Below are positions 47,376-59,458 of a stretch of 64,000 nucleotides of DNA, piece by piece (the stretch's first letter is position 1; every line of letters begins with the position of its first letter). A program made the position numbers and the translations under genes. The notes under the pieces are model-generated. The model worked only from the letters and a program-made list of their open reading frames with translations. It was not told where the DNA came from and did not search any database. Source of the DNA: Haberlea rhodopensis (taxonomy: Eukaryota; Streptophyta; Magnoliopsida; Lamiales; Gesneriaceae); NCBI GenBank assembly GCA_907163345.1, contig CAJQUN010000444.1, forward strand, positions 248,001-312,000. Reading direction: 5' to 3'.

Positions 47376-49900
47376 ATTGTCAGTAACAAAATATATAATA
47401 ACAATATTTTTTGAGTGGGTAAATTCACGGTGTGTTTCTATATAGCATGATTCGGTACATACAAGAATTTTTAGATTATTACTATCATTGATGTTATATC
47501 ATCATGACTTGTGCAAGACAATATACATAGGTAACATAATTTAGAGGCCGCCCACTCGTTGGGATTTGATTTAACTTGTAATTAGAATGACGATTTGATT
47601 CTGATTGTTAAAAAGAAAAAAATGGAACCGAGACAAGAAACAAAATCATAATTGCAATGATATATCAATCTTAATTTTAAAAATATATGCACATAATATA
47701 CATAGATAACATAATTTAGATAGTTTAGACTATTTGATTTATATAACTAAACTCTGACCTCTATTTTTTATTAATAAAAAAGCTATTTTTTAATATTTTT
47801 AAATATAATTGTTAAATATATAAATTTGAGAGATTCTTAATTAATTAACCTCCTTTGTAGCCTCAATTTAAAAAATGACCTCCTCCTTTTTAATTCGTTT
47901 AGTTTTACTATTTTACCCTTTTGTAAACAATTTTTTCTATAACTTCATATTTTCAAATCTAGTTATGCCCAATAATATGCAAATAAACATATTTCTTCCC
48001 AATACTCACAAGTGTCACTCACAAAGTCTTCTTCTCGTCAAATTTGTCAATATTGGAAGAGCGAAAACACCGAATTCTAAATCTTTCAGACTGAAAAAGA
48101 TGACAACTAGGAAGATTGATTTGTAGATCAAGATTTCACAAAACACAATAAATTTTTTTAACGTAATTGCAGAAAAAATAAATTTATAGCAAGCTGCTTA
48201 CCCTTTCCTTGCTTTACCTAACATAATCTTACATAATTTGGCACGAACAATAAAAATTATTTCATCGGACAATAAAATCAACACATTTTTTAATCTCCCA
48301 AAATCATTTCTCATAAATTTTCCCAAACATATAAAAACAAAACCTAACATTTGCCTTTGTTTTCTCCCAGAAATAGATGTTGAATTTACTCCTAGTTATG
48401 TCCCAAAAATTCACCACAAATATTTAAATTGAAATTTAAGCAAAGGCCTTAAACTAAACACCAATTTGAAATTTTATTGTTCGAGATATGCACAAAAAAA
48501 CTAAGTCATTTAAAACTTAACAAAATGCCAACAACTATCACACCGAAACATTGCTAAAATGGTCTAAAACTACAGGGAAGAAATTAATCCACATTTGTTA
48601 AAATGGTCTAACAAAATATACATGAGAATGGTGAAATATTAGAATACAGAAAATAGAAGGGAGAGAGTGGAAGGGAGGGAAAAAAATTAGCAGGGTTACT
48701 ATAATTGGGTTTTGAGAGAAGGACAATTTTGGCAAATTCAAGATTAAAATTGTAAATGAAGGTTAAATTTTAAAGATTAAGATAAGTAAGGTTAAAAAAA
48801 AAAGATAGCAAGAAGGTTATATATCTAATTGTTCATACCATTATTTTTATTAATCACTAGAATTTTAATAAACAGATTTTTAGTTAAAATTGGTTTTAAC
48901 TAAAATCTATTTTTATGACCTTTTAACCATACATGCAATTATATTTTTTTAAAAATTGGATTTAGAAAAATTACAAACCAAATTAGCAGTTTAAATTAAT
49001 TAACTCCAACCCGTTCCGATTTGCTTGGTCTGTGTATTTGTTTTTGTTTTTTTGAGGTCGAAGTCAAACACAAGTGTCCAAGAAACAATTCAGAAAAATT
49101 GGTGGAAACCTGGGACGTATCATCTAATGGGCAGCATTAATGCTGGGCAATTTGTCCAGCAGATTTTGCCCAGCCAATTAACCAATATTTGTTTAGATAT
49201 TAAGCCCAAAATTCAAGCCAAAGGGTTATGTTACCATTTTCCATTCATAGAAGTTGATTTTGAACAGGTTTAGGGATTTACTGACTACGAATTGCGCACA
49301 AGGAACAAGGTATTCATTGATATTATTGCAATCTTAAAAAAAATCATATTTTGAGCTTTAGGCTTTTGACGGAAGAACCATCGCGAGTCTACACAAATAT
49401 GTTGTCAAATTGTCTGGTATGGGTATTTGATTATTTCTGTAATTTATTGAAGTTCATTGATTTGATAGAAATGAAAAACTTGTACTTTTTTCTTTTATCT
49501 TGAAATAAAAATTTTTTGCTCGAGAAAATTGTATTTTATAATTACGGATTGATTACTATTTTTCTAGATTTATTTTTTGTTTGATTTTTAGCTTAAAATT
49601 TCTTGCCATTGTCCTTTGTCATTGATTATTTTCTTTCTTCTTTTTTGTTTTTGTTTTTTAAGACATATTTTACTTGAATTGTGTTTCCATACTGTGATTC
49701 AGCTAGTTTGCTAGGAATTCAATTTAAATCTTTGATTGATATAATGTTTAATAAATGTTTTTCTTTGTTTATATATATCTATAATTTAAAATATTTTTTT
49801 GCCCACGTGATCTAAAATTGCTAGTTACGCCCTGGTGGAGACTGATGAAAAATTAGGCTGAAGCCACATCAGTTGAAGAAGTCAATGAAAGTGAAAGTCA
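47376..49900. other. AT-rich intergenic stretch before the MPPE-like pseudogene
   Basis: No gene or bounded element recognised. A GC-richer stretch at 49100-49250 has repeated TGGGC/GCCCA motifs (TGCTGGGCAATTTGTCCAGC), which can be plant promoter elements (site II type) of the adjacent gene before it decayed. Confidence 0.4.
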
Positions 49901-49944
49901 GTGGGTGAATTGACCCTGCTGGGCAAGAAGAAAGGTGGAAAATG

Positions 49945-52908
49945 TCGAAAGTGGCTGTCTCTTAGCATGGTGTGGGCTGTAAGCTTGCTTTATGGAGAGT
50001 GGTTTGCATTTTTAGTTGTGGACTTGTTCGTGGCCGCATCTTCATAGCCCATCGCTTCCTTTGGTGAAAATCTACTTGTAAACGTTGAATCCTGATTTGG
50101 TGGTTGTTATTGTCGTTTTCTAGTTGCTTGTTTGTAGGATATGCTTATATTGTGTGAAAAGGGACAAATAATCATTCTTACGGATCATATCTCTGTAACT
50201 CTCAGCTGAATGGAGTTGATGGGCCGAATAATTTTGTCAAAGTTGCAGTCATTGCCGACCCTCAGGTAACTGTTTCGATAATTACAAATGTGGTTGTGTT
50301 AATGTTATTTCTGTGTGTACTAATCCAATCTATTTAACTAATCTGTGTTGGTATACATTTTTTATGATGATAGCTTATGGATAGAACCTCCCCTTCCTCT
50401 TGCTCCAAAGTCACTTGCTCTGGAGATTGCACAGTTCTATACAAATTTGAACATGCGCTGGGCGTTTCTCTTATCTGTGTTACCCTTCAATCCAGATGTC
50501 ATTTTGTTTCTTGGTGATTACTTTGATGGGGGTGACTTCCTGTCAGATGAAGAGTAAGTACAATTTCAAAAATATATGAGAAATTTAGGTCCCAGATTCC
50601 TTTTTTTTTTTTACGAAGGAGTTTCCATTGATTAGAACTCAAGATATGTAAGTTTTATGTTTGAAACCCTGACCTTCTGCTTTTACTTTCTTTAAAATGA
50701 TACACCTGTTTCTGAAACTTAAAAAACCTTCCATTTTTTCTTCTGCTCTTCTATTGGCCTTGCTATGCTTGGCAAAAGTATCACATGGAGAATCAAATTT
50801 TTTTTTGGTCAAAGCTTTATCTTTTATCAGTGTTGGCATGCAAATTTCAGATGGTTGGATTCATTTTGTTTTCAAAAGAAGTTGCCTCAACAACTTAAAA
50901 CGCACAATAACAAGCTTCTGTTACTTGTATGAATATTTTATGATGCCTACCAGATGAGATAATACTTGTCCAATTTGTTTTTACAATTGTATTGCGGGTG
51001 ACAAAAATTTATCCAGGGTTAAATATTTACCTCAACTTTTTCCCGTTGGCAGTGTTGACTTTTATCCTATAATAGTTGGCAGGATTCTTTGAGCCGTTTC
51101 AAGCATATTTTTAACCTAAATATGCTACAACAAACTTCAAGTATCAAAGTCTACCATCTCTCTGGAAACCATGATATTGGCTATGCAGCTGTCAATTCTC
51201 GAAGCCAGATGTATGTCAAATCCTACTCCACTATTTATTTTTAAACGTATATATCTAGATAGCAGTTATGATTAAACAACATATGTTGTGATAAATGAGT
51301 TTATCCCCATGAGAAGTACTCAAGTTTGTACGTCCTCACTGGTTGAACCTTCTTCCTTAAATTGGCAACAACCAATCTGACATTTTACTTTGGATTTTCT
51401 CTTGACTATGACACAATTCTTGATTTTAATGGAGATTATTGTATAATGCTTTAATATGTTATTTCATTTGTCTTATGTGAATGTAGAGAATATCCTTAAA
51501 CTTCTTTGACGAACTATAAAGCGACTACCTGATATTTTGTGCTTTTTGCACCGTGCAGGATGCTTCTCTGTTACATTTAAATTGTTGCAGATTATCAAAC
51601 GCTATGAGAAAGAATTTGGAACAAGGAACTTTAAAGTTACACTGGGAAAAGTTGAGATCATTGCCGTTGATGCACAAACTTTGGATGGTAAGAACTATAC
51701 TTCATCCCATGTTATAATTCAGTCTGTAATTCATATTTGTTACAGACTTGGTTTCCACAGCAATTCAAGATTTATATTTCATACGGAAACAAAAAACACA
51801 TCTTTTGGAAGGTGCCTTATCTTTGTTTGATCTCTCACTGTAGGAAAATATTTATCATTAGTGTTAGGAATGGAAGCTTTTCAACTAGTCTTGAAAATAC
51901 AATCCATGATCACTTTGGTGTTGGATTTAATTTGTTGAAATTTTCTGTGACGAGAGGATAGAAGTTGTTCAGAATTTGACGAATTTTTAAGATTTTTATA
52001 CTAGCTAGCACAAACTAGAGCATAAAAGCTTGTTTCTGTTGCAGGTGTGTGTCATGTTATTGAAACTGTGAGAAAAAAATTGTGTTTTTATAGGCACTGG
52101 TCCTGTCCGGTTATGATGACGATCAATGTACAGTTACCCACATCTACGAATGGTCCAGTGAGCGAGGTATTAGCTCCTTGTCCATCCTTTCTCTACCATG
52201 TATAATCGATGACAGAATTTGCGGTTGTTTTTATCTTTTTCTAACATTTCCAGCATACGTTAGGAACTGTGAGCTGGCAACAAGGAAACTTGTATCCTTC
52301 CTTTATGTTATCATCGGCCAGTAATTCCACATCAAACGGAACCACTCCAGATGATACCGTATTAACTCACTTATGCTTCCTTCCTATTCAAACACACATT
52401 TACATATGGTAATTTGGCCGATTCAGCTACGTGCAATTATTTCTGTTATAATACTATTTAGACGCAACTCTGAAATTCTATATGATTGATAATTGTGTCA
52501 GGTATTTATCACTCTTTGTTAATAACCCTTGTGATTACCCTTCTTGGGCCGGCAAATGAAGTTCTCATTTTACACAAGCTTGGTGCTTTTATAGGTTGTC
52601 ACAGAAACCTATTTAACTTCAGCAGTTTTGTCAACTCCATGAAAGAGAAAGACGAAGACGAGAAATGTGAATATGAAGAGATTTGGGATGCAGAAGGATC
52701 AATGCACCTAATCGAGAAAACCTCAAAGGCTACCGCAAAACCCCCAGACGAGAGGATCTCGATGGAGAGGTATGTCATTATGCATATGAATCTTTTCAAT
52801 ATATGCATTGGTTCTTTTAATCTGATGTATTTCTCCTGCCATATGCAGGGCAATGCTGTTCTGAGGTCAGCGGCTAGGAAACAGACCACCCCAGAAATTT
52901 TGTTCTGA
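49945..52908 (+). pseudogene. Decayed calcineurin-like metallophosphoesterase (MPPE1/PGAP5-like)
   Basis: The intact plant family (At1g53710 type) has a metallophosphoesterase domain like yeast Cdc1/Ted1 and mammalian PGAP5, ER/Golgi enzymes that trim GPI anchors. Visible exons: about 49945-50045 (WLSLSMVWAVSLLYGEWF, then a frame change and stop), 50206-50265 (VKVAVIADPQ), 50374-50553 (LGDYFDGGDFLSDEE), 51083-51210 (SGNHDIGYA), 51591-51687 (EIIAVDAQTLDG), 52094-52166, 52254-52408 (HTLGTVSWQQGNLYPSFML), 52502-52769 (KEKDEDEKCEYEEIWDAEG) and 52849-52908 (NAVLRSAARKQ). Lesions: the exon or exons with the PLYR/GPHR metal-site region between 51687 and 52094 are missing, the next metal box GHDHD reads GYDDD, the 52502 exon needs a frame change, and the C-terminal membrane anchor is lost by an early stop. 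Splice borders remain GT-AG, so decay is fairly recent. Confidence 0.82.
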
Positions 52909-53636
52909 GTACAACACATGCAATGAGTAATAGAAGTAACCTCCACTTTATTTCATAATAACGACAATAATATGCACCTAAACTTTTTTCGCCCCCTTAG
53001 CCAAGAGCATTATTTAAACAAAGGAGGGCAAATTACAGAGAGTTCTGATTACACAACATTCTCTGCTCATCATCTTCCTGCCATACTGCTCATTCAACAC
53101 TCGACATTTTCCATTCAATTTCATTCGAAACCCCCTCCACTCAATATTTCTGTATCGTTAGCTTCGATATCCAGATGGCAGCGCGATTCCTTTAAAAAAG
53201 CTTCAACCAGCATAGTTAGTCTCCGTATGTATTTCAAATCTTTCCTTAGCCAAAAAACCCCTAATGAAGTAGGTTAAAAAAGTTGCATTCTAAGGAAAGA
53301 TAAGCTTGATATGCTAAGTAGAGACAACAATGCACAAAAGAAGCCATTGTGGGAAAAAAGAATCCGGACCCTTTAACCTGACTAATCGATACATGAAGCC
53401 AAACAAAGGAAAGATTATGAGAATGAACATCGTGATGGAAGGGAAATTAATCTTGCTCCTCCGACCCTTCTGCACTTTGAAGAAAATCTTGACTTTGAAT
53501 GGCTATTCTCAAAACGGGAAATTAATTTGGAGATGAAAGTTTTAAGTATATATATTTTTTATTTAGATAGATAGAGAGATAGATAGGTTATATATGCGTA
53601 TAATTAATTTTAGTGAAAAATAGAGCAAGGTTTAAT
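52909..53636. other. Intergenic stretch
   Basis: Nothing coding recognised. A short (GATA)n tract lies at 53563-53587. Confidence 0.4.
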
Positions 53637-53819
53637 TTAATCATCTCCTTGAATGTACCAACAGAGCAGCATAGTGGCGCACCGACGGAGAATGTAAATT
53701 CGAGCTCGCAGTTCTTTGACTAGAGAAGCGCATTTCCTTGTGAAGCCTCCGGCATTTATCTTTGATGCAGCAGCGGAAACTCCTCTGTTAATCTTGTATT
53801 GTTGTTTGAACTCAGCCAT
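53637..53819 (-). CDS. DVL/ROTUNDIFOLIA4-like small peptide
   Basis: A 60-residue intronless product. Its C-terminal half is the RTF domain: FTRKCASLVKELRARIYILRRCATMLLCW, shown here in family terms as CxSLVKExRAR(F/I)YI(L/I)RRCxTMLxCW. DVL/RTFL peptides are plant-specific, associate with the plasma membrane and alter polar cell proliferation and organ shape when overexpressed. The N-terminal half (MAEFKQQYKINRG) is poorly conserved, as usual. The ATG at 53819 is the only start. A TATAAAG box lies at 53984-53978. Intact and complete despite its small size. Confidence 0.88.
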   Translation of the reverse strand: MAEFKQQYKINRGVSAAASKINAGGFTRKCASLVKELRARIYILRRCATMLLCWYIQGDD

Positions 53820-53977
53820 TTTAATTTACAACTTATTTCTTGAGTTTTCGGATTGAATATGGAGATAGAATGTGAAAAGAAATTTTGAACCCAAGAAAGA
53901 AATCTCTGGAAAAAAAGCTCTCAAATAAATGGAGCTGGATCCTCGGAGCTATAACACAGGTGAGATTGGGGATCTTC

Positions 53978-53984
53978 TTTATAG
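53978..53984 (-). promoter_or_regulatory. TATA box of the DVL-like gene
   Basis: GCTATAAAGAAG on the minus strand, about 160 bp before the ATG at 53819, which leaves a leader of about 130 nt. Plant TATA consensus; position is plausible but start site untested. Confidence 0.5.
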
Positions 53985-54218
53985 CAATTTTAGTTGACTG
54001 AGTGTAGAAATGGTGGAGTGAACTTGGTCAGGTTCGAAAACTGAGGGATATGCATGAGAGTTTGTACCAGATTATAATATATTAAAACTATAGTTATTTA
54101 GTTTTTGGATATATATATATATATATACTAGTTAATTTGGGGTTTTTTAACTTTTTAATCGAAAAAAAAAATTTATTTAACAAAATAATCGTTTTTTTTT
54201 ATTATTAAAGTAACCTAA

Positions 54219-54569
54219 GTCGCCATCTGACATGGCAACTTCTACAAAAATTATTAAAATAATATTATTTTTTCGATGTCGTCATGTCAGATGGCGACTT
54301 TAGGTGAAGTCGCCATCTGACATGGCGACTTCCATAAAAATTCTTAAAAAAAATATTATTTTCTGATGTCGCCATCTGACATAGTGACATCTTTTAATTT
54401 TTTAAAAGATGTCGCCATGTCAGATGGCGACATTATATTAAAAAATTATTTTTTTTCGCCGGTGTCGGTATATAACGACATAAATTATTTTTGTTTTTAA
54501 ATATTGTCGCCATCTGAGATGGCGACAAAAAAAAAAAATTTATTTAATGTCGTCATTTTAGATGGCGAC
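54219..54569. repeat. Left subterminal palindrome array of the MULE
   Basis: Eight units of a 21-bp dyad with consensus GTCGCCATCTGACATGGCGAC start near 54219, 54278, 54309, 54368, 54411, 54463, 54505 and 54549. The unit at 54309 is a nearly perfect palindrome; the unit at 54463 is badly worn. They are separated by AT-rich spacers of about 20-40 bp. The same motif, in four units, lies at the other end. Such repeated dyads near the ends are candidate transposase-binding sites. Confidence 0.85.
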
Positions 54570-54758
54570 AATAATCAATTACTTTGTCTATAAAACTGAA
54601 CAATTTCGAACAAATTCTCTTCAGAATTCGTGAAAATTCAAATTCTCTTCAGAATTCTTGAATATTTTCTCTGTAGGTATGTTGTTATACAAATAATTAA
54701 ATTTAATAATATTATATATACCGTACTAATTTATAAAATTTGTGTTTATTTTTAAGGT

Positions 54759-56339
54759 ATGTCAATTAAAGTTTTGTTGTATTGGGGAGGCGATATATTA
54801 CAAGATTCAGAATCTGTTAGATATGATCGTGGTCCGTCGAAAGGCATGACAATATCTCACACTATTAATTATTTGCAGTTAGTGAACGACGTATATGATA
54901 TTACTGGCATCGACCGTAACCAGTTCATTCTGAAAATATATTGTAAATATATATTTAGTGATTTTTCTAGGATAAAACAAACAATTTTTACAGTTGACAG
55001 TGATTACAATTTAGCATGGGTATAGGATTCTGAACAAAATTATAGTTTGGAGATGTATATACAAACAGAACGGAGAGATTATGGTTTTATTACAGAAATG
55101 CCAACAAGTGGTAGTGGTCCATTTGTAGTAGATACAGAAAGACCATATACCTCTAGGATTCAAGATGATGCTCCTATAGTTGCTGACAATATTGTTCCCG
55201 AGCCACTAGTAGACAGTTTTGTGGATTTTGGAGATGATTTTCAGACTGAACCGGAGGGAATTCCATCTGAGGATGAGTCTGATGACGATGAGATTGATAT
55301 TGAAGAAGTGCCAGATAATGTACCAGACACAACCACAACAAATACTCATGTCCTTTATCCAACAATTTCATTCTTCTCAATGACACATCCCGAAGTATTT
55401 GGAGACTCATTAGACATTCCAACAGGTAGATGAGGGAGTTACTACGACTACTCGAAAGGGGATATCCATCTAGATATGGTTTTAAAAAATAAAGCTCATT
55501 TGTAGGCAGCTGTAAAGGATTACTCTGTACGTGTTGCGAAACGGGAGTACTGCGTTGTCAATAGTACAAAAACATTGGTGTGCAAACACAGTACAGAAGA
55601 TATGCCTTGTAGACGGTACCTGCGGGCCTCGTTGAAGAAAAAAGTTGGTTTATTCAAAATAAACAAGTATGGAGGTTCTCACACTTGCCTTTTGAGTGAG
55701 CTGTCGGTCGATCATGCAAATTTGGACAAAAACATGATTGCTAGCTTGTTAGTGGGAATTGTTCGGCGTGATCAAGAATTAACTTTTGATCGTTGTGTGC
55801 TATATTTTTTCGAACGGCTTAAGAAGACAGAGCGAATGATTCAAAATAATCAAGAATGACCAGATTATGTGTTCGAAAGATATGGTCGTGCTGACTATCA
55901 TTCCATCCATCATGATGTCCAGATGTTCGATCGTAGACGTCTAACCGCTTCTGTTATCACAAGAGTACAAGCAGGACGTGGGGGTAATACGCATGTTGTG
56001 TATTTAAAATCCGGGGAATGCTCTTGTGGAAAATGGAAAGAGTTCGGAATACCTTGCTCGCATGTGATCCAAGTGTGTCGAAAGTATGGCTTAAACGCTA
56101 AAACTTTTGTGAAGCCATATTACAATATGAATGAATATTGGAGCACATATCAAGGAGAATTCGAACCAATGTGGGGGGAGGGGCATTGGGACACCCCATG
56201 TTTTGAGTTGTACCACAACTCCACTCTGCGAAAAAATAGAAGAGTAGGTCGAGATCGAACAACGCGCATTCAGAATGAGATGGACTGGCCAGAAGCCCGT
56301 GCAAGACGACAAAGTGCTTCAACTTCTCTAAATCAATAA
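54759..56339 (+). pseudogene. MuDR-type transposase remnant lacking the DDE core
   Basis: One reading frame runs from the ATG at 54759 to 56339, broken by four in-frame stops (55023, 55431, about 55507 and 55857) but by no frameshift. The first third is the N-terminal part (MSIKVLLYWGGDI, then a Ser/Glu/Asp-rich linker DEDESDDDEIDIEE-like). The MuDR N-terminal DNA-binding domain follows (AAVKDYSVRVAKREYCVV, RYLRASLKKKVGLFKI, GGSHTCLL). Then the DDE catalytic domain (MULE transposase core) is absent: VGIVRRDQELTF passes directly to ERLKKTERMIQNNQE. The C-terminal SWIM zinc finger is intact (CSCGKWKEFGIPCSHVIQVC). At least two stops fit loss of a cytosine in CAG or TGG codons, as expected for methylated, silenced DNA. 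Functional copies cut and join the element ends; this one cannot. Confidence 0.88.
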
Positions 56340-56546
56340 ATTTTTGAACGTGTAATTGATTGTATGTTTATTGTGTAAATGATTTTACGTTATTGTGACA
56401 TTATTGTATGTTTACGTTACATTATTGTGACATTATTGTACGTTTAATTACGAAATTATTGTATGTCGATTGTATGCTCAAAGAACAAACATTTTCTCAA
56501 ATTTAATCTATAAGAATCGGTTACTATTTACAACATAATGATGACT

Positions 56547-58882
56547 TCACCGACGACGACGAGGAGCTAGATTTCCTCCAGTACCACAAGGAGGAGGATT
56601 TGTCTGTCTTCTAACTCTTTGTTGTTGAACGACTTCTTCGCCCCTTTCCCTTGCCACAGGTGTGTTGGCAGGCTGCTGAATTGGCGTCAATTGAGGGAAT
56701 AGAACTGGCGAGACATCGAAAGGTGAAGTCCTAGCTGCATATGTCGCAAACCCAAGACTGACATCTGTACCCATGCTGCTGAACTGGGGTTGAGTGGACA
56801 TGGGGGGATATTGCGTGAAGGGAGATAAATCATATGATTGTACAGGAACAGGAATATAATAGTCTGTACACTTATCTGGCTCTGTCCACGTAGATGGACC
56901 TGCAATATCTGTCTGCATATGTGCATATGGACCTGCAATATCTGTCCACGTAGATGGACCTGCAATATCTGTCTGCATATGTGTAGATGAAGTGCTGCAT
57001 GGAACTGACGTGTATCAACAGGCTGGACTTCATTGTATGGCGGGAAGTTTCTGTCTCGTCGTTCACGAGCCACTCGCACCACATTGTCGAACATAGTCCT
57101 GTGTTGCCTCATCGACTCTGTCGTAATAGGCACTCCAGCCAGATGTCGGTCATAGCTTGTAGTTAACTGTTCCATCTGCTCAACCTGCAAAGTACAAAAG
57201 TCCATATAAAATTTATATATCGAAACACAAATATAAAAATAAAATTTCACGTAATTAACGTACCACATGCTGCCATGCCGGGCCATCACCATGTTGATAT
57301 CCTGTCTGTACAAAGTATTCTTGACGCCCAATGTATCTACGTGTGACTTGTTCATACCACTCACTGTATCCACCAACAACGTAGTAACCACCGTCAGTAA
57401 ATCGTGGTCTGTCTACACGTAGATCATTTGCCATCTCCCAGCAAAGTATGTGTGCTCTATGCCTAGTGCTCTAGTTTTTGTTGACATTTCCCCTTCGACC
57501 AACATTATGCAATGCCTCATCCCCCGATGGTGGATCTTCTGGGATATCTTGTAGCATCCCAAATTGTCGCAGTACTCGATCATACCGTTGCATTTCAACT
57601 ATGTCGAAGAAAATCAACGGTCCCTTGTATGTCCCCAACTCAGTGATTCCTTCAGTGTACTCATCAGGGTACGACTGCCAATTAAACTGCAAAACAATAT
57701 TGTTTTACATACTATGAAAAGAGTGTATTTTTGTACAAACTAATTTAACAGCATGTTTACTTGAGTTACTGGCTGGTCATCGAGGATGTCCCTTATGATG
57801 CGTATGGAATGACTCCCAGTTTCTGTAAAGATTAAATGACATGACCACCTGTATATATTCAAAAAATTGATTAAATGCATTAACACATAAAATCAATTAT
57901 AAAACAATGCATATTCGTATTACCTTACACCATATGGAGCAGAAGGTAACACATTGTCTAAACCAACCATTATTGGCCCAATATCAGATCTATCGCTACC
58001 CAATTGCGGAGTCAAACTTGGGATTCGTGATCATGCCCAAATCTCATTTATTGTAGTGACATCAATAACACAAGTTAGATTGACCAGAAACATATTTTAA
58101 TTATTAAAAAAAACAAACATATTATTTACCTGTAAGAGTTGCAATGCACCACCTATAACTTTTTTCCCTTTCTCTGATGACGTGCACAACTCACGATATA
58201 AGTGCCAACACAGCACTGCCCCAACTATATGTACTGGCAGAGTCGATATCCTCCAACTTCTGTAAATATAATAACCTAACAAAATTGCCTGAGGAATCAG
58301 GGCACATAATCCCCCCTAACATCAATAACGCACAAACCCTTGTAAACTTAGCAACATCATCTGGCGTACTATGTACCCCCAAGAGATTTTGCACCAAATG
58401 ATTCTTCAAAACAACTAACCTCAACCTCGCACCTTTAAAATCCTTTATATCTGGTATGAATCCTAAATATATATGGCAATATTCTTGCCATTCAGGTTGA
58501 GTCCTATCATAATCTATTCCAGACACTACGATGCCATCTACTGGCAACGCCCATATTACTGCAATGTCTTGCAGTGTGATGGACGTTTCTCCTGATCTAA
58601 GATGAAACGTGTGTGTTTCACGGCGCCATCTCTCAACTAAAGCCGTGATCAGGTGCATGTCAAGTTCAATCTTACCACACCTATAGATACCATAAAATCC
58701 AATAACGTGCAACAAATTAACAATACGTATATCTAATGGACACATATCCCAAAAATAGCTATCTGGGTTTCTCACACGAAGTATACTATCAATATCACCT
58801 GCCCATCATCCTCAGATCGATGTGAAGACTGCAACGACAAAATATGTGTGTCAACCGGGCCTGGTTGTCTCATTTCATCCAT
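56547..58882 (-). pseudogene. Plant mobile domain (MAIN-like) gene carried by the MULE
   Basis: Minus-strand exons include 58882 to about 58160 (MDEMRQPGPVDTHIL, SYFWDMCPLDIRIV, ERWRRETHTFHL, GETSITLQDIAVIWALPVDG), smaller ones between 58020 and 57760 (RWSCHLIFTETGSHSIRI), 57686-57264 (NWQSYPDEYTEGI, RVLRQFGMLQDIP) and 57184-56547 (proline/glutamine-rich tail ending GGNLAPRRRR). RHTFHLP.GE.T.TL.DV..L.GLPVDG is the plant mobile domain (PMD) signature, seen in the silencing and genome-stability proteins MAIN and MAIL1 and often found inside transposons. Breaks are a frame change near 58796 (SEDDG to DIDSILRVRN), a stop near 57470 (NVNKN), and frame slips around a 60-bp tandem repeat at 56880-56990 (GGACCTGCAATATCTGTC). 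The remaining exons are otherwise well kept. Confidence 0.8.
56880..56990. repeat. Short tandem repeat inside the PMD gene
   Basis: GATGGACCTGCAATATCTGTC occurs repeatedly, alternating with GTCCACGTAGATGGAC and GCATATGTGCATATGGAC, in two to three copies of about 60 bp. It disrupts the frame of the last exon. Confidence 0.75.
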
Positions 58883-58929
58883 CCTGAAATATAATACAAA
58901 AATTAACAACATTAATCTCAACATTACAA

Positions 58930-59010
58930 AAACTACCCGTCCGCCGCCCACACCACCTGCCGCCGCCGCCGCCGGCCACCGCCGTCGGCCGCCGCCGCCC
59001 TCCGAAGTCA
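58930..59010. repeat. GC-rich CCG-repeat island
   Basis: A (CCGCCG)n-rich tract in an AT-rich element, including GCCGCCGCCGCCGCCGGCCA. It lies just 5' of the PMD gene start (minus strand) and may be its leader or first exon. An AG acceptor (ATATTTCAG) precedes the ATG at 58882, so an intron may separate them. Confidence 0.6.
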
Positions 59011-59318
59011 ACTTAAATTTTAATCTTTCACATCACAAAAATATACTCCAACAAATAATATACTCCCATTAAATATATCAAAATCATAATTTATCTACAA
59101 TACACAAATAACAAAAATAAAAAAGCTTACCTTAAATATTTTGGAAAGAAATGACTTGATTTTTGCAAGATGTTCGATTTTCGTAGCTTGTTCACGGAAG
59201 AAAGAAAATGAGAATGAGATCTGCGGACGGAAGAAAGAAAATGAGAGCGGCGGACGAAATAAAACGAGATTCAGAATGAGATTGCGAGTGCGGCGGCTAG
59301 GGTTAATATTACACTGTT

Positions 59319-59458
59319 GTCGCCATCTCAGATGGCGACATCAATAAATTAAATTGATGTCGCCAACTCAGACGGCGACACCAAAAAAATAATATTTTTT
59401 ATTAAAGTCGCCATGTCAGATGACGACTTCAAATAAAGTCGCCATCTGACATGGCGAC
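59319..59458. repeat. Right subterminal palindrome array of the MULE
   Basis: Four units of the GTCGCCATCTGACATGGCGAC-type dyad start near 59319, 59359, 59407 and 59438; the last is a nearly perfect palindrome. They mirror the eight units at the left end. Confidence 0.85.

Noticed and set aside
58930..59010. CCG-rich island as a CpG-island promoter
   Set aside because: Plants lack vertebrate-type CpG-island promoters; it is a simple trinucleotide repeat inside the MULE.
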